Shown here: positions 1 through 6,599 of the stretch, piece by piece
Layout of the letters: each line of letters begins with the position of its first letter
Numbering within the stretch: the first letter of the stretch is position 1
From: Phycisphaerales bacterium UBA1926
Lineage (GTDB): Bacteria > Planctomycetota > Phycisphaerae > Phycisphaerales > UBA1924
Length of the DNA: 16,248 bases
Direction: 5' to 3'
Assembly: GCA_002337215.1 (NCBI GenBank)
Contig: DDFO01000007.1
Span: 1 to 16,248, forward strand
Position numbers and translations under genes: made by a program
The notes under the pieces: model-generated
What the model was told of the DNA's origin: nothing
Databases searched by the model: none
The model's input: the letters and a program-made list of their open reading frames with translations, nothing else

Positions 1-731
1 GCCGTGCCCAGCTTGGGGCACCAGTTGACCGTCTGCTCGGCGATATAGGTGAGGCGGTAGGAATCGATGATGGCGCGTCTGGTCTCTTCGTCGAGGTCGG
101 CCCATTTGAAGAGCTCGCCGCCGCTGGTGCCCCCCGCGGAATACTCCGCGGCGTCGGGGTTGAAGGTCGCGGGGAGCGCGCCCGACTCGAGCTTCTCGAT
201 CAGTTCATCGATGGGCTTGGCGCGTTCGGCCTCGGTGTCGAACCAGGCGTTGTAGATCTTCAGGAAGATCCACTGCGTCCATTTGTAGTAGTCGGGGTCG
301 ATGGTCCCGAACTCGCGGGACCAGTCGTAGCAGAAGCCGAAGCGCTGGAGCTGGCGGCGGAAGTTGTCGATCGCCTTCTTGGTGGTGATCTCGGGGTGGA
401 CGCCGGTCTGGATGGCGTACTGCTCGGCGGGGAGGCCGAACGCGTCCCAGCCCATCGGGTGGAGGACGCTGAACCCCTGCATCTTCTTGTATCGGCAGAT
501 GATGTCGGTGGCGGTGTACCCCTCGGGGTGTCCGACATGGAGGCCCGCGCCCGACGGGTAGGGGAACATGTCGAGGCAGTAGTAGCGGGGCTTGGAGGCG
601 TCCCAGCCGGGCTCGCCCGGGTTGGGCTGGGTGAAGACACCCGCGTCGGCCCAGACCCGCTGCCGGGCGGTCTCGATGGAGCCGGCGAGTTCGGCGGTGT
701 AGCGGTGGGCGGGTTGGTCGGTGGGTGTCAT
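1..731 (-). CDS. leuS: Leucyl-tRNA synthetase, N-terminal part (runs off the left edge)
   Basis: The minus-strand reading frame is open from the ATG at 731 to base 1, giving the first 243 residues. LeuS is a class I aminoacyl-tRNA synthetase that charges tRNA-Leu in the cytoplasm. Visible: the HIGH-type ATP-binding motif as HVGH at about residues 65-68 within [20 protein letters not shown], then [15 protein letters not shown] near 95-110, [17 protein letters not shown], and AEQTVNWCP near the edge. These are in the order expected for bacterial LeuS. The editing domain, KMSKS motif and anticodon-binding domain lie outside the window. The stretch before the AEQTVNWCP block (about residues 195-220, with [17 protein letters not shown]) is longer than in E. 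coli LeuS. No Shine-Dalgarno and no TANNNT at -7 to -12 precede this ATG, unlike many neighbours. A TATACT hexamer lies about 77 nt upstream. Confidence 0.96.
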   Translation of the reverse strand, partial: MTPTDQPAHRYTAELAGSIETARQRVWADAGVFTQPNPGEPGWDASKPRYYCLDMFPYPSGAGLHVGHPEGYTATDIICRYKKMQGFSVLHPMGWDAFGLPAEQYAIQTGVHPEITTKKAIDNFRRQLQRFGFCYDWSREFGTIDPDYYKWTQWIFLKIYNAWFDTEAERAKPIDELIEKLESGALPATFNPDAAEYSAGGTSGGELFKWADLDEETRRAIIDSYRLTYIAEQTVNWCPKLGT

Positions 732-788
732 CGTCGTTGGTTTCCGCGTGAGGCATGCGATGCTGAGGAGGCCGGCCGGGTTGCCGAG

Positions 789-802
789 GCCCCGAACGGG
801 GC
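789..802 (-). repeat. Hairpin in the presumed leuS leader
   Basis: GCCCC (789-793) and GGGGC (798-802) form a perfect 5-bp stem around a 4-nt loop, in the 145-bp divergent gap between leuS and the acetyltransferase. It would sit at the 5' end of the leuS leader if the TATACT at 808-813 is used. No T-box features (specifier loop, antiterminator bulge) are recognisable. Confidence 0.35.
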
Positions 803-807
803 GAACG

Positions 808-813
808 AGTATA
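808..813 (-). promoter_or_regulatory. Possible -10 box of leuS
   Basis: On the minus strand this reads TATACT, one base from the TATAAT consensus and AT-rich against a GC-rich background. It would give leuS a leader of about 70 nt that contains the GCCCC-GTTC-GGGGC hairpin. I see no good -35 at 16-18 nt. Inference only. Confidence 0.4.
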
Positions 814-864
814 GAAACCGGCAGGGCCCCGCTCCGGCGAGCACCGCCCCAATTCGGCGATGGG

Positions 865-870
865 TACGCT
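865..870 (+). promoter_or_regulatory. -10 box (TACGCT) for a leaderless GNAT mRNA
   Basis: TACGCT lies exactly 6 nt before the ATG at 877 and fits the TANNNT-N6-ATG pattern repeated across the window. There is no room for a Shine-Dalgarno site. This also decides the start, because the longer in-frame ORF would begin at 721, inside the leuS start region. Confidence 0.6.
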
Positions 871-876
871 GCCCGG

Positions 877-1473
877 ATGGATGTCGAAACGCCCGTATTG
901 CACGATCCGCGTGTCGTGCTCGCACCGCTCGACGTGTCGGACAGCGCGGCGCTGCTTGCTGCGGCGGGTGATCCTGAGACATTCCGTTGGTTTACCGCGC
1001 CACCGACACCGTGGTCCGCGGACGGCATGAGGAGGTACTGCGAGTCCTTGCTGGGTGCGCCAACGATCCGTGCCTACACCGTTCGGCTCAGGGCGTCGGG
1101 GGCCGTGGTTGGGTCCACCACCTACTGCGATATTCGACCCGAGCACCGGGGTGTCGAGATCGGCTGGACGTGGTACGCCCCGGCTCATCGGGGCACGATC
1201 GTGAACCCCGCGTGCAAGAGACTGCTGCTCGGGCACGCCTTCGAGGGTGGTCTGTTCGGGGAGCCCGCGATCCGCGTCTGCCTGAAGACCGATGCGCGGA
1301 ACGAACGGAGCCGACGGGCGATCCTCAGACTCGGTGCAACATTCGAGGGGGTGCTGCGGAGCCACCTTGTAATGCCCGACGGGCACCGGCGCGACTCGGC
1401 GATGTACAGCATCACGGAGGCGGAGTGGCCCGCGATCCGTCAGGATCTCGATGCCCGGCTCGCCGCGGTGTGA
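877..1473 (+). CDS. GNAT-family N-acetyltransferase (RimJ/RimL type)
   Basis: A 198-residue protein. The fold expected is acetyl-CoA-dependent N-acetyltransferase of the Acetyltransf_3 (RimJ/RimL-like) group. Supporting segments: an N-terminal [15 protein letters not shown] followed by a [13 protein letters not shown] segment; [20 protein letters not shown] (about residues 87-105), the usual strand before the CoA-binding loop; and the family C-terminal half with [19 protein letters not shown] then FEGVLRSH. The pattern of an N followed by a hydrophobic-RLG(F/A) segment is typical of RimJ/RimL-like proteins. The canonical RxxGxG/A loop is weak here: AHRGTIVNP replaces the common (H/R)RGTG. Substrate unknown, since this family modifies ribosomal protein N-termini, antibiotics and small amines. 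Its stop is directly abutted by the stop of the convergent cupin gene. Confidence 0.88.
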   Translation: MDVETPVLHDPRVVLAPLDVSDSAALLAAAGDPETFRWFTAPPTPWSADGMRRYCESLLGAPTIRAYTVRLRASGAVVGSTTYCDIRPEHRGVEIGWTWYAPAHRGTIVNPACKRLLLGHAFEGGLFGEPAIRVCLKTDARNERSRRAILRLGATFEGVLRSHLVMPDGHRRDSAMYSITEAEWPAIRQDLDARLAAV

Positions 1474-2100
1474 TCACGCGCGCGTGCGGCCCGGCGCAGG
1501 GGTGAGGGTCTCGATCAACGCCGCGTGCTCGGGGAATTGCTGCGCGAGCAGATCGGCGCGGTCCGGCGTGATGAGCTCGAAATCGGCCCACTCGAACCCC
1601 GGCGCCACGGTGCAGCCCAGTAGCGCGAACCCGAGAGGCCGGGGCGTGTCGTTCGCGAGGATCGCACCCTGCCAGACGTGCCTGGAGGCGACGACTTGGG
1701 GGCGATGTCCCTGGGCAAGATCGGTCCCGATCGTGTCGAGCGTCGTCTTCGGCAGTGTCGCCAGCGCTGTTGTTGGAGCCGAGTCGCGGGCCGGGGGTTC
1801 AAACGTCACCGTCCCGTCGTCGATGCGGAGCTGGATGACCGGGTCGCCCAGGTAGTGATGGAAGACCTCGTCGGAACGGACGCGGTGGAGCGCGCTCGTC
1901 TCGCCCGCGCGGAGCAGATAGTAGATCTGTGTGCTCGCCGACCGGGTCGCGTCCTCCGCGTTCTCGGCGTCGTGGGCCGCCAACGGATTCGGCACGCGCT
2001 GCTCGGCCCGATACGTCTCGCGGAACGCGCCGCCCTCGTGGGGGAGCGGCTCGAGGCCCAGCAAGTCGATGACGGCGTCGGCGGTGAGCGGAGTCGGCAT
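1474..2100 (-). CDS. DUF985 cupin-fold protein
   Basis: A 208-residue protein of the DUF985 (Cupin_5) family, a single-domain cupin of unknown reaction, often annotated as a cupin-domain protein with possible epimerase-like fold. Family segments in order: LGLEPLPHEGGAFRETYRA at the N-terminus; TQIYYLLRAGETSALHRVRS-DEVFHHYLGDP (about residues 55-90), including the His that begins the cupin metal/ligand site; PQVVASRHVWQGA; then LGCTVAPGFEWADFEL. Length matches the family (about 150-200) with a modest insertion around VTFEPPARDSAPTTALA. The ATG at 2100 is chosen because the first conserved residues follow it and TACGCT lies 6 nt upstream. Stop TGA (1474-1476) immediately follows the stop of the acetyltransferase, sharing a TGATCA palindrome. 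No pathway is implied by the neighbours. Confidence 0.88.
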   Translation of the reverse strand: MPTPLTADAVIDLLGLEPLPHEGGAFRETYRAEQRVPNPLAAHDAENAEDATRSASTQIYYLLRAGETSALHRVRSDEVFHHYLGDPVIQLRIDDGTVTFEPPARDSAPTTALATLPKTTLDTIGTDLAQGHRPQVVASRHVWQGAILANDTPRPLGFALLGCTVAPGFEWADFELITPDRADLLAQQFPEHAALIETLTPAPGRTRA

Positions 2101-2106
2101 GCGAGC

Positions 2107-2112
2107 AGCGTA
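2107..2112 (-). promoter_or_regulatory. -10 box (TACGCT) for a leaderless DUF985 mRNA
   Basis: Minus-strand TACGCT, 6 nt before the ATG at 2100, preceded by TTGAA. Same hexamer and spacing as the acetyltransferase gene it converges with. Confidence 0.6.
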
Positions 2113-2187
2113 TTCAAGAAGGGTGGGGGTGTGCCGATCCGCGCGAAGTCTGTTCCGAGCTGTACCGGGCTTCGTGGGTCTGGGCCC

Positions 2188-2243
2188 GGCCGTACTTGGC
2201 CGTACACAGCTCCTGCCGGTCTGTTTCCGGTCTGTTGTCTGTT
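2188..2243. repeat. Short direct repeats in the DUF985/LON divergent region
   Basis: GGCCGTAC occurs at 2188-2195 and 2198-2205 (10-bp period), and GGCCGTA again at 2290-2296, overlapping the -10 hexamer of the LON gene. CCGGTCTGTT occurs at 2216-2225 and 2227-2236 (11-bp period), followed by GTCTGTT at 2237-2243. Spacing close to one helical turn between two divergent promoters is what stacked regulator sites look like. No regulator is identified. Confidence 0.5.
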
Positions 2244-2294
2244 TGAGCGGGGTTGAAGCGGGTGGGTCGTGCATCAAGGCGGGGCGTTTGGCCG

Positions 2295-2300
2295 TATGGT
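2295..2300 (+). promoter_or_regulatory. -10 box (TATGGT) for a leaderless LON-domain mRNA
   Basis: TATGGT precedes the ATG at 2306 with a 5-nt spacer, one less than the other examples. A GGCCGTA repeat overlaps its first two bases. Confidence 0.5.
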
Positions 2301-2305
2301 GTGGT

Positions 2306-3025
2306 ATGGCCGAGGAAATGTCGATCCGAGTCAATTTCTCTCGTCCGCTGCCGCTGTTCCCGCTGCCGCAGGTGGTCATGCTTCCCCAGCAGATCACCCC
2401 GCTGCACATCTTTGAGCCCCGGTACCGGCAGATGCTGGACCGTGCGCTCGATGGCGCGGGGCAGATAGCGATGGCGAAGTACGCGGGCGACCCGGGGATC
2501 GCAGAGCCGAATGGCGATCAGGTGATCAACCCGCCGCTGCGTCCCGCGGTCTGCGTGGGACAGGTCGTCCAGCACGAGCATCTCGACGACGGGCGGTACA
2601 ACATCATTCTCCAGGGCGTCTGCCGGGCTCGGATCAGCGAGGAGAGCGAGCCCAGTGAAGACCGGCTCTACCGCGAAGCGATCCTTGAGCCGATCGGAGA
2701 GGACGATCTCGAAAGCGAACAGGCCGACGGATTCCGAGACTGGCTCCGTGAGGAACTCGGGCACGGCACACTCAAGCGGCTGACGTCGGCCGACGAGATC
2801 ATGCAACTCGTCGTCAACGAGCAGATCCCTTCGCCCATTCTCGTTGAGATCATCTCGTTCGCGTTGGTGACCGACGACACCACGAGGTATGCGCTACTCG
2901 CCGAGGGGAGCCTCGACCGGCGCACCCGGCTGGTGCAGGAGAATCTCGGGGGCCTGGTCTCGCTGATCCGCAAGGCGGTCGAACAGAAGCCTGGCGAGTG
3001 GCCGAAAGGAACGAGCTGGAACTGA
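2306..3025 (+). CDS. LON substrate-binding domain protein (stand-alone, no protease)
   Basis: A 239-residue protein that is essentially one LON_substr_bdg (PUA-like) domain. It opens with LPLFPLPQVVMLPQQITPLHIFEPRYRQML (residues 14-43), the hallmark of the Lon N-domain, and continues with GQVVQHEHLDDGRYNIILQG-VCRARI and a helical C-terminus ending near residue 239. There is no AAA+ Walker motif and no Ser-Lys protease dyad, so it is not Lon protease. Stand-alone LON-domain proteins are widespread and may act as substrate adaptors, but their role is not established. An ATG 12 nt downstream (2318) is a possible alternative start. The 2306 ATG is preferred because it is placed by the upstream TATGGT and starts the conserved block 13 residues in. 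Confidence 0.9.
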   Translation: MAEEMSIRVNFSRPLPLFPLPQVVMLPQQITPLHIFEPRYRQMLDRALDGAGQIAMAKYAGDPGIAEPNGDQVINPPLRPAVCVGQVVQHEHLDDGRYNIILQGVCRARISEESEPSEDRLYREAILEPIGEDDLESEQADGFRDWLREELGHGTLKRLTSADEIMQLVVNEQIPSPILVEIISFALVTDDTTRYALLAEGSLDRRTRLVQENLGGLVSLIRKAVEQKPGEWPKGTSWN

Positions 3026-3072
3026 GCCCCGCACCCCCCCACACGCAGGACCGATAACACACAGGTTCTTGC

Positions 3073-3095
3073 TTCCGCCCAGTCTGAAGGCGGAA
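3073..3095 (+). repeat. Inverted repeat downstream of the LON gene
   Basis: TTCCGCC (3073-3079) and GGCGGAA (3089-3095) form a perfect 7-bp stem with a 9-nt loop, 48 nt after the LON stop. It is followed by TAGTCTGG, not a T-run, so it is at best a weak intrinsic terminator. It could equally be a leader or operator structure for the glycine-zipper gene. Confidence 0.4.
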
Positions 3096-3224
3096 TAGTC
3101 TGGTGGATACGGGAGTTTTCCCATAAGCTAGTGTGAGCAAACAATCACCCGTTTCGTTCTCGATGGAGTCAACGGAATCAGCCGCGGCGAGCGATGGCCC
3201 TTGGGGGCCGACGAGCCGCGACAT

Positions 3225-3231
3225 AAGGAGG
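3225..3231 (+). promoter_or_regulatory. Strong Shine-Dalgarno site
   Basis: AAGGAGG, 5 nt before the ATG at 3237. It fixes this start over the upstream in-frame TTG at 3201. It contrasts with the leaderless-type starts of neighbouring genes. Confidence 0.85.
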
Positions 3232-3236
3232 AAGCG

Positions 3237-3524
3237 ATGGCGACGAACTCGAAGAACCTCTCCGGTCGGGCCCTCCGCTGCGGTGCGGCGACGATCGCCC
3301 TCGCGGGCATTCTCGCGGTCCAGACCGGCTGCAACAACGCGGGCGAGGGCGCCTTCTCGGGCGCGGCGCTGGGTGCGCTCGCCGGCATGGGCATCGGCAG
3401 CCTGACCGGTGATATGGGCAAGGGTGCCGCCGCGGGCGCGATCGTCGGCGGCGTCGGTGGTGCCGTGCTGGGCGATCAGAACAGCCGCAAGGACAACCGT
3501 CGGCGGTACGACGACGACTATTGA
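3237..3524 (+). CDS. Small glycine-zipper lipoprotein
   Basis: A 95-residue exported protein. Residues 1-31 form a signal peptide: basic region, hydrophobic core (ATIALAGILAVQ), then TGC, which looks like a lipobox whose Cys32 would be lipidated, although the -3 residue (Q) is atypical. The mature part is dominated by glycine/alanine-rich stretches with GxxxG spacing (SGAALGALAGMGIGSLTGDMG, then GAAAGAIVGGVGGAVLGDQ), i.e. a glycine-zipper 2TM/OmpA-type segment, and ends in a charged tail of Arg and Asp (NRRRYDDDY). Such proteins insert in or associate with the outer membrane, and the exact role is unknown. It has its own strong Shine-Dalgarno and is closed by a good terminator, so it is probably monocistronic. 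Low-complexity composition means the family call rests on the pattern rather than on unique motifs. Confidence 0.85.
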   Translation: MATNSKNLSGRALRCGAATIALAGILAVQTGCNNAGEGAFSGAALGALAGMGIGSLTGDMGKGAAAGAIVGGVGGAVLGDQNSRKDNRRRYDDDY

Positions 3525-3545
3525 TCACAGAGCGAACACCACGAG

Positions 3546-3576
3546 CCCGCGTCGGGACACTCGGCGCGGGTTTTTT
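3546..3576 (+). terminator. Rho-independent terminator after the glycine-zipper gene
   Basis: CCCGCGTCGG (3546-3555) pairs with TCGGCGCGGG (3561-3570): 10 bp including two G-T wobbles, a 5-nt loop, then six T (3571-3576). It begins 21 nt after the stop codon and separates this gene from kbl. Confidence 0.9.
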
Positions 3577-3632
3577 CGAGCGCGCGCCGCAACGGTTCGG
3601 CTTCACCCGGAGGCCTTCGCCCGGCGGTCCAC

Positions 3633-3638
3633 TATCAT
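3633..3638 (+). promoter_or_regulatory. -10 box (TATCAT) for a leaderless kbl mRNA
   Basis: TATCAT, 6 nt before the ATG at 3645. It lies after the upstream terminator, so kbl needs its own promoter. No Shine-Dalgarno is present. Confidence 0.6.
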
Positions 3639-3644
3639 GCTGAC

Positions 3645-4901
3645 ATGACCACACTGCAATCCAACTTCGACGCGCGCACCGGCATGGTCCTCGACGAGCT
3701 GACCCGCAAGGGCGAGTACAAGCACCTCCAGATGATCCAGGGGCCCATGGGTCCGACGGTGACACTCCGACAAGACGACGGATCGTCCAAGGAAGCGATC
3801 TGCTTCTGCTCAAACAACTACCTGGGCCTCGCCAACGACCCGCGCGTCGTCGAGGCGGGCATCGAGGGGCTCAAGAAGTACGGCGCGGGCACGGCCTCCG
3901 TCCGCTTCATCTGCGGCACCTTCGACTGCCACGAGAAGATCGAGCACACCATCGCCCAGTTCATGGGCACCGAGGCGTCGTACACGTTCGTGAGTTGCTG
4001 GACCGCGAACGAGGCGATCTATCCGACCTTCGCCGAGCCGGGCGATCTGATTCTTTCCGACACGCTCAACCACGCGTGCATCATCGACGGCATCCGGCTG
4101 GCGGCCACGATGAAGAAGGGCGTCAAGAAGGGCGTCTACCAGCACTCGGATTACGGCGTGCTCCGCGAAAAGCTCATCGCGGCCGCGAAGGACCCCGAGG
4201 TCACCGGGCAGGTCTGGGTTGTCACCGACGGCGTCTTCAGCATGGAGGGCGACATCGCCGATCTGCCCGCTATTCGAGGCCTGTGCGATGAGTTCGGCGC
4301 GATGTTGATCGTCGACGACAGCCACGGGCACGGCGTGATGGGCCGTACTGGCAGAGGCACCCACGAGCACTACGGCATGGTGGGCAAGGGCCCCGACGGG
4401 GGCGGCACCAGCGGCAACGATATCGGCGAGGTCGACTTCTTCACCGGCACGCTGGGCAAAGGCCTGGGCGGCGGCGCCGGCGGATTCGTCGCGGGCTCAC
4501 GCCGGGGCATCGAACTGCTCATCCAGCGGGGCCGGCCGACTCTCTTTAGTAACGCCCTCCCCGCGACGATCGCGTGCAGTGCGAACAAGGCGATGGAGAT
4601 CATCATGGACGAGCCGCAGCATGTCGAGCGGCTCAAGACCAACGTCGACAACGCTCGCACGAAGATCAAGGCCGCGGGGTTCGACGTGCTCGAGAGCCCG
4701 ACGGCGATCCTGCCGATCATCGTGGGCGAGACGAGCAAGGCGATCGCGATGAGCAAACGCCTGCTCGAGATGGGCGTCTTCGTGATCGGGTTCGGCTACC
4801 CCGTGGTGCCGGAAGGCGAGGCGAGACTCCGAATCCAGATGTCGGCGGCGCACACGGATCAGCACGTCGACGCGCTGGTGGATGCGTTGAAGAAGCTGTG
4901 A
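3645..4901 (+). CDS. kbl: Glycine C-acetyltransferase (2-amino-3-ketobutyrate CoA ligase)
   Basis: A 418-residue PLP enzyme of the alpha-oxoamine synthase family. Kbl cleaves 2-amino-3-oxobutyrate with CoA to glycine and acetyl-CoA, the second step of threonine catabolism. Diagnostic Kbl-like blocks: CFCSNNYLGLAND, SVRFICGTFDCHEKIE, LSDTLNHACIIDGIRL (His143 stacking on PLP), VTDGVFSMEGDIA, VDDSHGHGVMG (Asp224 and His227), FFTGTLGKGLGGGAGGF with the Schiff-base Lys272, RPTLFSNALPA, and the C-terminal GYPVVPEGEARLRIQMSAAHT. These match E. coli Kbl more closely than BioF or serine palmitoyltransferase. It is about 20 residues longer, partly from a Gly-rich insertion before the PLP-lysine block (KGPDGGGTSGNDIGEV). 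No tdh (threonine dehydrogenase) is adjacent. Its neighbours are unrelated, so it appears to be transcribed alone. Confidence 0.93.
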   Translation: MTTLQSNFDARTGMVLDELTRKGEYKHLQMIQGPMGPTVTLRQDDGSSKEAICFCSNNYLGLANDPRVVEAGIEGLKKYGAGTASVRFICGTFDCHEKIEHTIAQFMGTEASYTFVSCWTANEAIYPTFAEPGDLILSDTLNHACIIDGIRLAATMKKGVKKGVYQHSDYGVLREKLIAAAKDPEVTGQVWVVTDGVFSMEGDIADLPAIRGLCDEFGAMLIVDDSHGHGVMGRTGRGTHEHYGMVGKGPDGGGTSGNDIGEVDFFTGTLGKGLGGGAGGFVAGSRRGIELLIQRGRPTLFSNALPATIACSANKAMEIIMDEPQHVERLKTNVDNARTKIKAAGFDVLESPTAILPIIVGETSKAIAMSKRLLEMGVFVIGFGYPVVPEGEARLRIQMSAAHTDQHVDALVDALKKL

Positions 4902-4916
4902 TGTCGTCGGTGGGTT

Positions 4917-5690
4917 TTAAGGGCAACCGCCCGTGAAGCCGGAGACAAACACGCCGATATCCGCGAGGTCATACACACCGTCCGGGACGAGGTCGGCCTC
5001 GGGGGTGTTCGCCACAAAGGCGTTGAGGAACACGCTGATGTCGGCGAGATCGAGCACGCCGAACGGGACGTCGAGGTCCCACGCGCACGCGCCGAACGCA
5101 ACGCGATCCAGGTCCACCCGTTCCTCCGCTGTGTTGCCCCCGAACTCGAGCCCGATATAGAGCGCCTCAAGGTCCGCGAGCACCGCGTCGATCTGGGGCT
5201 GCGTCGCGGCGGCTCCACTCGCGAAAGTGCCAACGAACCACGAGCCCTCGCGAAGGGGGACGATGCGACGCGTCCAGGTGTCGAGGGGCGGGATGCCCGC
5301 GTCGTGCGAGAGCCGCTGGCCGTCGTTGCCGAACAGGATCACGAGCCGCCCGTCGGGGTACGAGTCGGCGTCGGTCCGCGTGCTGTAGCGGAGGACGCGC
5401 CCGCTGAACGCGGACCGGTCGCCGTTCCATGCCTCGGGTGCGAGAAAGAACGACCAGTTGCCGTCAGGGTCGAGTTCCGAGAGGTAGCCGCCTCCATCGC
5501 CTCCGTTCGTGACGAAGTCCGGCGTGAACGCGCCGATGAACGAGAACGAGCCCGCGGGGGTGTTCCGTGTCTCGACTGTCCAGCCTTCGTCGGATTCGTC
5601 GAACAAGGACACAAGGGGCTGGGCGCTGGCGCACGGCACGGCGACACCACCCGCGAGGGCGGCACCCATCAGGGCAATCGAAGCGTTCAT
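4917..5690 (-). CDS. Exported laminin-B-like protein with C-terminal GC-type dockerin
   Basis: A 257-residue exported protein. A signal peptide (hydrophobic core SIALMGAALAGGVAVPC, cleavage expected after ASA before QPLVS) is followed by a beta-rich domain of about 170 residues: DEGWTVETRN, GGDGGGYLSELDPDGNWSFFLAPEAWNGD, SGRVLRYSTRTD, then GLEFGG and DLDRVAFG. This resembles laminin IV (domain B) modules. The last 55 residues carry two Ca-binding-like dockerin repeats, GVLDLADISVFLNAF and GVYDLADIGVFVSGF, ending GGCP with a Cys upstream (GACAWDLD). This is the GC-type dockerin seen in Phycisphaerae-like planctomycetes. Start at 5690 is chosen over 5708 because GGAGG lies 9 nt upstream of it and 5708 would overlap that site. 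It converges with kbl, 15 nt apart. Ligand unknown; likely cell-surface or secreted. Confidence 0.85.
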   Translation of the reverse strand: MNASIALMGAALAGGVAVPCASAQPLVSLFDESDEGWTVETRNTPAGSFSFIGAFTPDFVTNGGDGGGYLSELDPDGNWSFFLAPEAWNGDRSAFSGRVLRYSTRTDADSYPDGRLVILFGNDGQRLSHDAGIPPLDTWTRRIVPLREGSWFVGTFASGAAATQPQIDAVLADLEALYIGLEFGGNTAEERVDLDRVAFGACAWDLDVPFGVLDLADISVFLNAFVANTPEADLVPDGVYDLADIGVFVSGFTGGCP

Positions 5691-5699
5691 GATCGGTTT

Positions 5700-5704
5700 C
5701 CTCC
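5700..5704 (-). promoter_or_regulatory. Shine-Dalgarno site of the laminin-B/dockerin gene
   Basis: Minus-strand GGAGG, 9 nt before the ATG at 5690. It decides this start over the in-frame ATG at 5708. Confidence 0.75.
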
Positions 5705-5734
5705 ACACCGGGACTTTTCACCTCGGTGTCCTCA

Positions 5735-5763
5735 ATTCTATCGGGATCCCGGGCCCAACCCAA
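5735..5763 (-). promoter_or_regulatory. Sigma70-type promoter of the laminin-B/dockerin gene
   Basis: On the minus strand, TTGGGT (5763-5758), a 17-nt spacer, then TAGAAT (5740-5735). This gives a leader of about 35-40 nt containing the GGAGG site. It is the most complete promoter in the window. Confidence 0.6.
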
Positions 5764-5784
5764 GGCGTTCTGGGGCGCGCCAGC

Positions 5785-5858
5785 ATGAGCGCGCCACTCC
5801 GCTTCGCGATCGTGGGCACCGGCAGCGTCGCCGGGAAGGTCATGAGACATATCCAGGG
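5785..5858 (+). pseudogene. Truncated 5' end of a Gfo/Idh/MocA oxidoreductase gene (copy 1)
   Basis: Starting at ATG 5785, the frame encodes MSAPLRFAIVGTGSVAGKV then MRHIQ, the Rossmann GxGxxAGK segment of the intact gene at 7421. About 54 of 64 nucleotides from CCACTCCGCTTCGC to CATATCCAG match that gene. The similarity stops at about 5858, just before the first REP hairpin. The rest of the gene is not found in the window. Unlike copies 2 and 3 it lacks TAGGCT before the ATG, and it has three extra codons (AGC GCG plus the shift in the ATG), so it is not a recent exact duplicate. A remnant of a paralogue cut by the REP/RAYT element is the simplest reading. Confidence 0.75.
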
Positions 5859-5861
5859 CCC

Positions 5862-5954
5862 GGTGCCGTGGTTCGGCCCGAAGGGCGAACCACGTACGGA
5901 CTGCGCGCGAGATCGGGGGAACCGCCTTTGCCCTTCGGGTCAAAGACGGGCACC
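5862..5954. repeat. BIME-like unit 1: two inverted REP hairpins
   Basis: First hairpin: head GGTGCC, stem CGTGGTTCG (5867-5875) with CGAACCACG (5886-5894), one unpaired base, then CCC-GAA-GGG at the tip. Second, in opposite orientation: CTTTGCCC (5926-5933), TTC loop, GGG, one unpaired T (5940), CAAAG (5941-5945), ending GGGCACC (5948-5954). Both hairpins share the ACCCGAAGGG core and the GGTGCC foot read on opposite strands, with a 31-nt linker. This is the architecture of REP pairs (BIMEs). It differs from unit 2 (6600-6692) at about 12 of 93 positions, 10 of them in the linker. Confidence 0.88.
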
Positions 5955-5980
5955 ACAGAGAGTGAGTCAGTGTCTGCTGG

Positions 5981-6496
5981 TCAGCGAAGCTGATCCGGGT
6001 GGAGCGTGGATTCCAGCCCGTGCCATGCGCGGTACGACGACCATACCCAGTCCTCCGGTCGCTCGACGAGCCCGCGCCGAACGGGGTTGGCATGGATGTA
6101 CTCGGTGTGCCGGAGCAGTTCGTCAGAGGATCGGATGTTCCGGTCGTAGCCGCCGCCCCGTTGCCAGAATCGAGACTCTGTGTCCGTGACCACGGCGAGT
6201 TCGAGCCGGCGATCGTTCGATCCCCGCCATTCCATCAGGACCTCGCGGCTGAATCCCTGCTTGAGTGCGCGGAGGACGGGGGTGATCGTGCCGTCGTTGG
6301 GGAGCACGATCAGATGCACATGGTCCGGCATCACGACCCACGCGTGCAACTTGAAGTCCAGCCGCAGGCGAGCCGTTCCAAGATGCGCGACAAATCGATC
6401 GCGGAGCGGCGCTGCGCCGAGCAGCGGCCGGCGTCGATAGCACGAGAACGTCAGGAATCGAGCCTGATTTGGGATGTCGTAGTGCCGGACCGGCAT
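5981..6496 (-). CDS. REP-associated tyrosine transposase (RAYT, Y1/HUH family)
   Basis: A 171-residue single-domain Y1_Tnp transposase related to IS200/IS605 TnpA, of the group that acts on REP hairpins. In order: HYDIPNQARFLTFSCYRRRP (N-terminal strand), the HUH metal site VMPDHVHLIV (His59 and His61), LKQGFSREVL, FWQRGGGYDRNI, and the C-terminal EYIHANPVRRGLVERPEDW-VWSSY block. Tyr133 in EYIHANPV is the likely nucleophile. HUH enzymes cleave single-stranded DNA next to hairpins through a 5'-phosphotyrosine. The gene lies between REP hairpins on both sides, as true RAYTs do. Start at 6496 is preferred: family proteins begin close to this Met, and CATACT lies 6 nt upstream. An in-frame ATG at 6520 would add 8 residues. 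The frame is intact and composition matches neighbours, so it could be active. Confidence 0.88.
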   Translation of the reverse strand: MPVRHYDIPNQARFLTFSCYRRRPLLGAAPLRDRFVAHLGTARLRLDFKLHAWVVMPDHVHLIVLPNDGTITPVLRALKQGFSREVLMEWRGSNDRRLELAVVTDTESRFWQRGGGYDRNIRSSDELLRHTEYIHANPVRRGLVERPEDWVWSSYRAWHGLESTLHPDQLR

Positions 6497-6502
6497 CGGG
6501 GA

Positions 6503-6508
6503 AGTATG
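6503..6508 (-). promoter_or_regulatory. Possible -10 box (CATACT) of the RAYT gene
   Basis: Minus-strand CATACT, 6 nt before the ATG at 6496: the same spacing as the TANNNT boxes but with a first-base mismatch. Confidence 0.3.
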
Positions 6509-6542
6509 GCAAGTCTTCATTCGTGATGTGGCAGCAGTGAAC

Positions 6543-6574
6543 CGCCTTTGCCCTGCGGGTCAAAGTCGGGCACC
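6543..6574 (-). repeat. Single REP hairpin next to the RAYT start
   Basis: CTTTG (6546-6550), CCC, TGC loop, GGG, one unpaired T (6560), CAAAG (6561-6565), then GGGCACC (6568-6574). It matches the second half of the BIME units, including the CCGC just before the stem, and points the same way. It lies about 50 nt upstream of the chosen RAYT start. Confidence 0.85.
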
Positions 6575-6599
6575 GTGGAATCGGAGTTGGGCGGTATCC

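Noticed and set aside
205..1386. Open frame of 393 codons on the minus strand
   Set aside because: It overlaps leuS in another frame and is antisense to the acetyltransferase; low-complexity Arg/Pro-rich translation with no recognisable family.
2306..3025. Lon protease
   Set aside because: Only the N-terminal substrate-binding domain is present; there is no ATPase or protease domain and the frame ends properly, so it is a stand-alone LON-domain protein and not a truncated lon.
3124..3134. TAAGCT/TAGTGT as the -10 box of the glycine-zipper gene
   Set aside because: Both hexamers fit TANNNT, but they overlap each other, lack a -35 at 16-18 nt and cannot be told apart, so no promoter is annotated.
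3637..3648. Three-codon upstream ORF (ATG CTG ACA TGA) overlapping the kbl start
   Set aside because: It overlaps the presumed -10 box at 3633-3638, so it would not be transcribed if kbl is leaderless; most likely chance.
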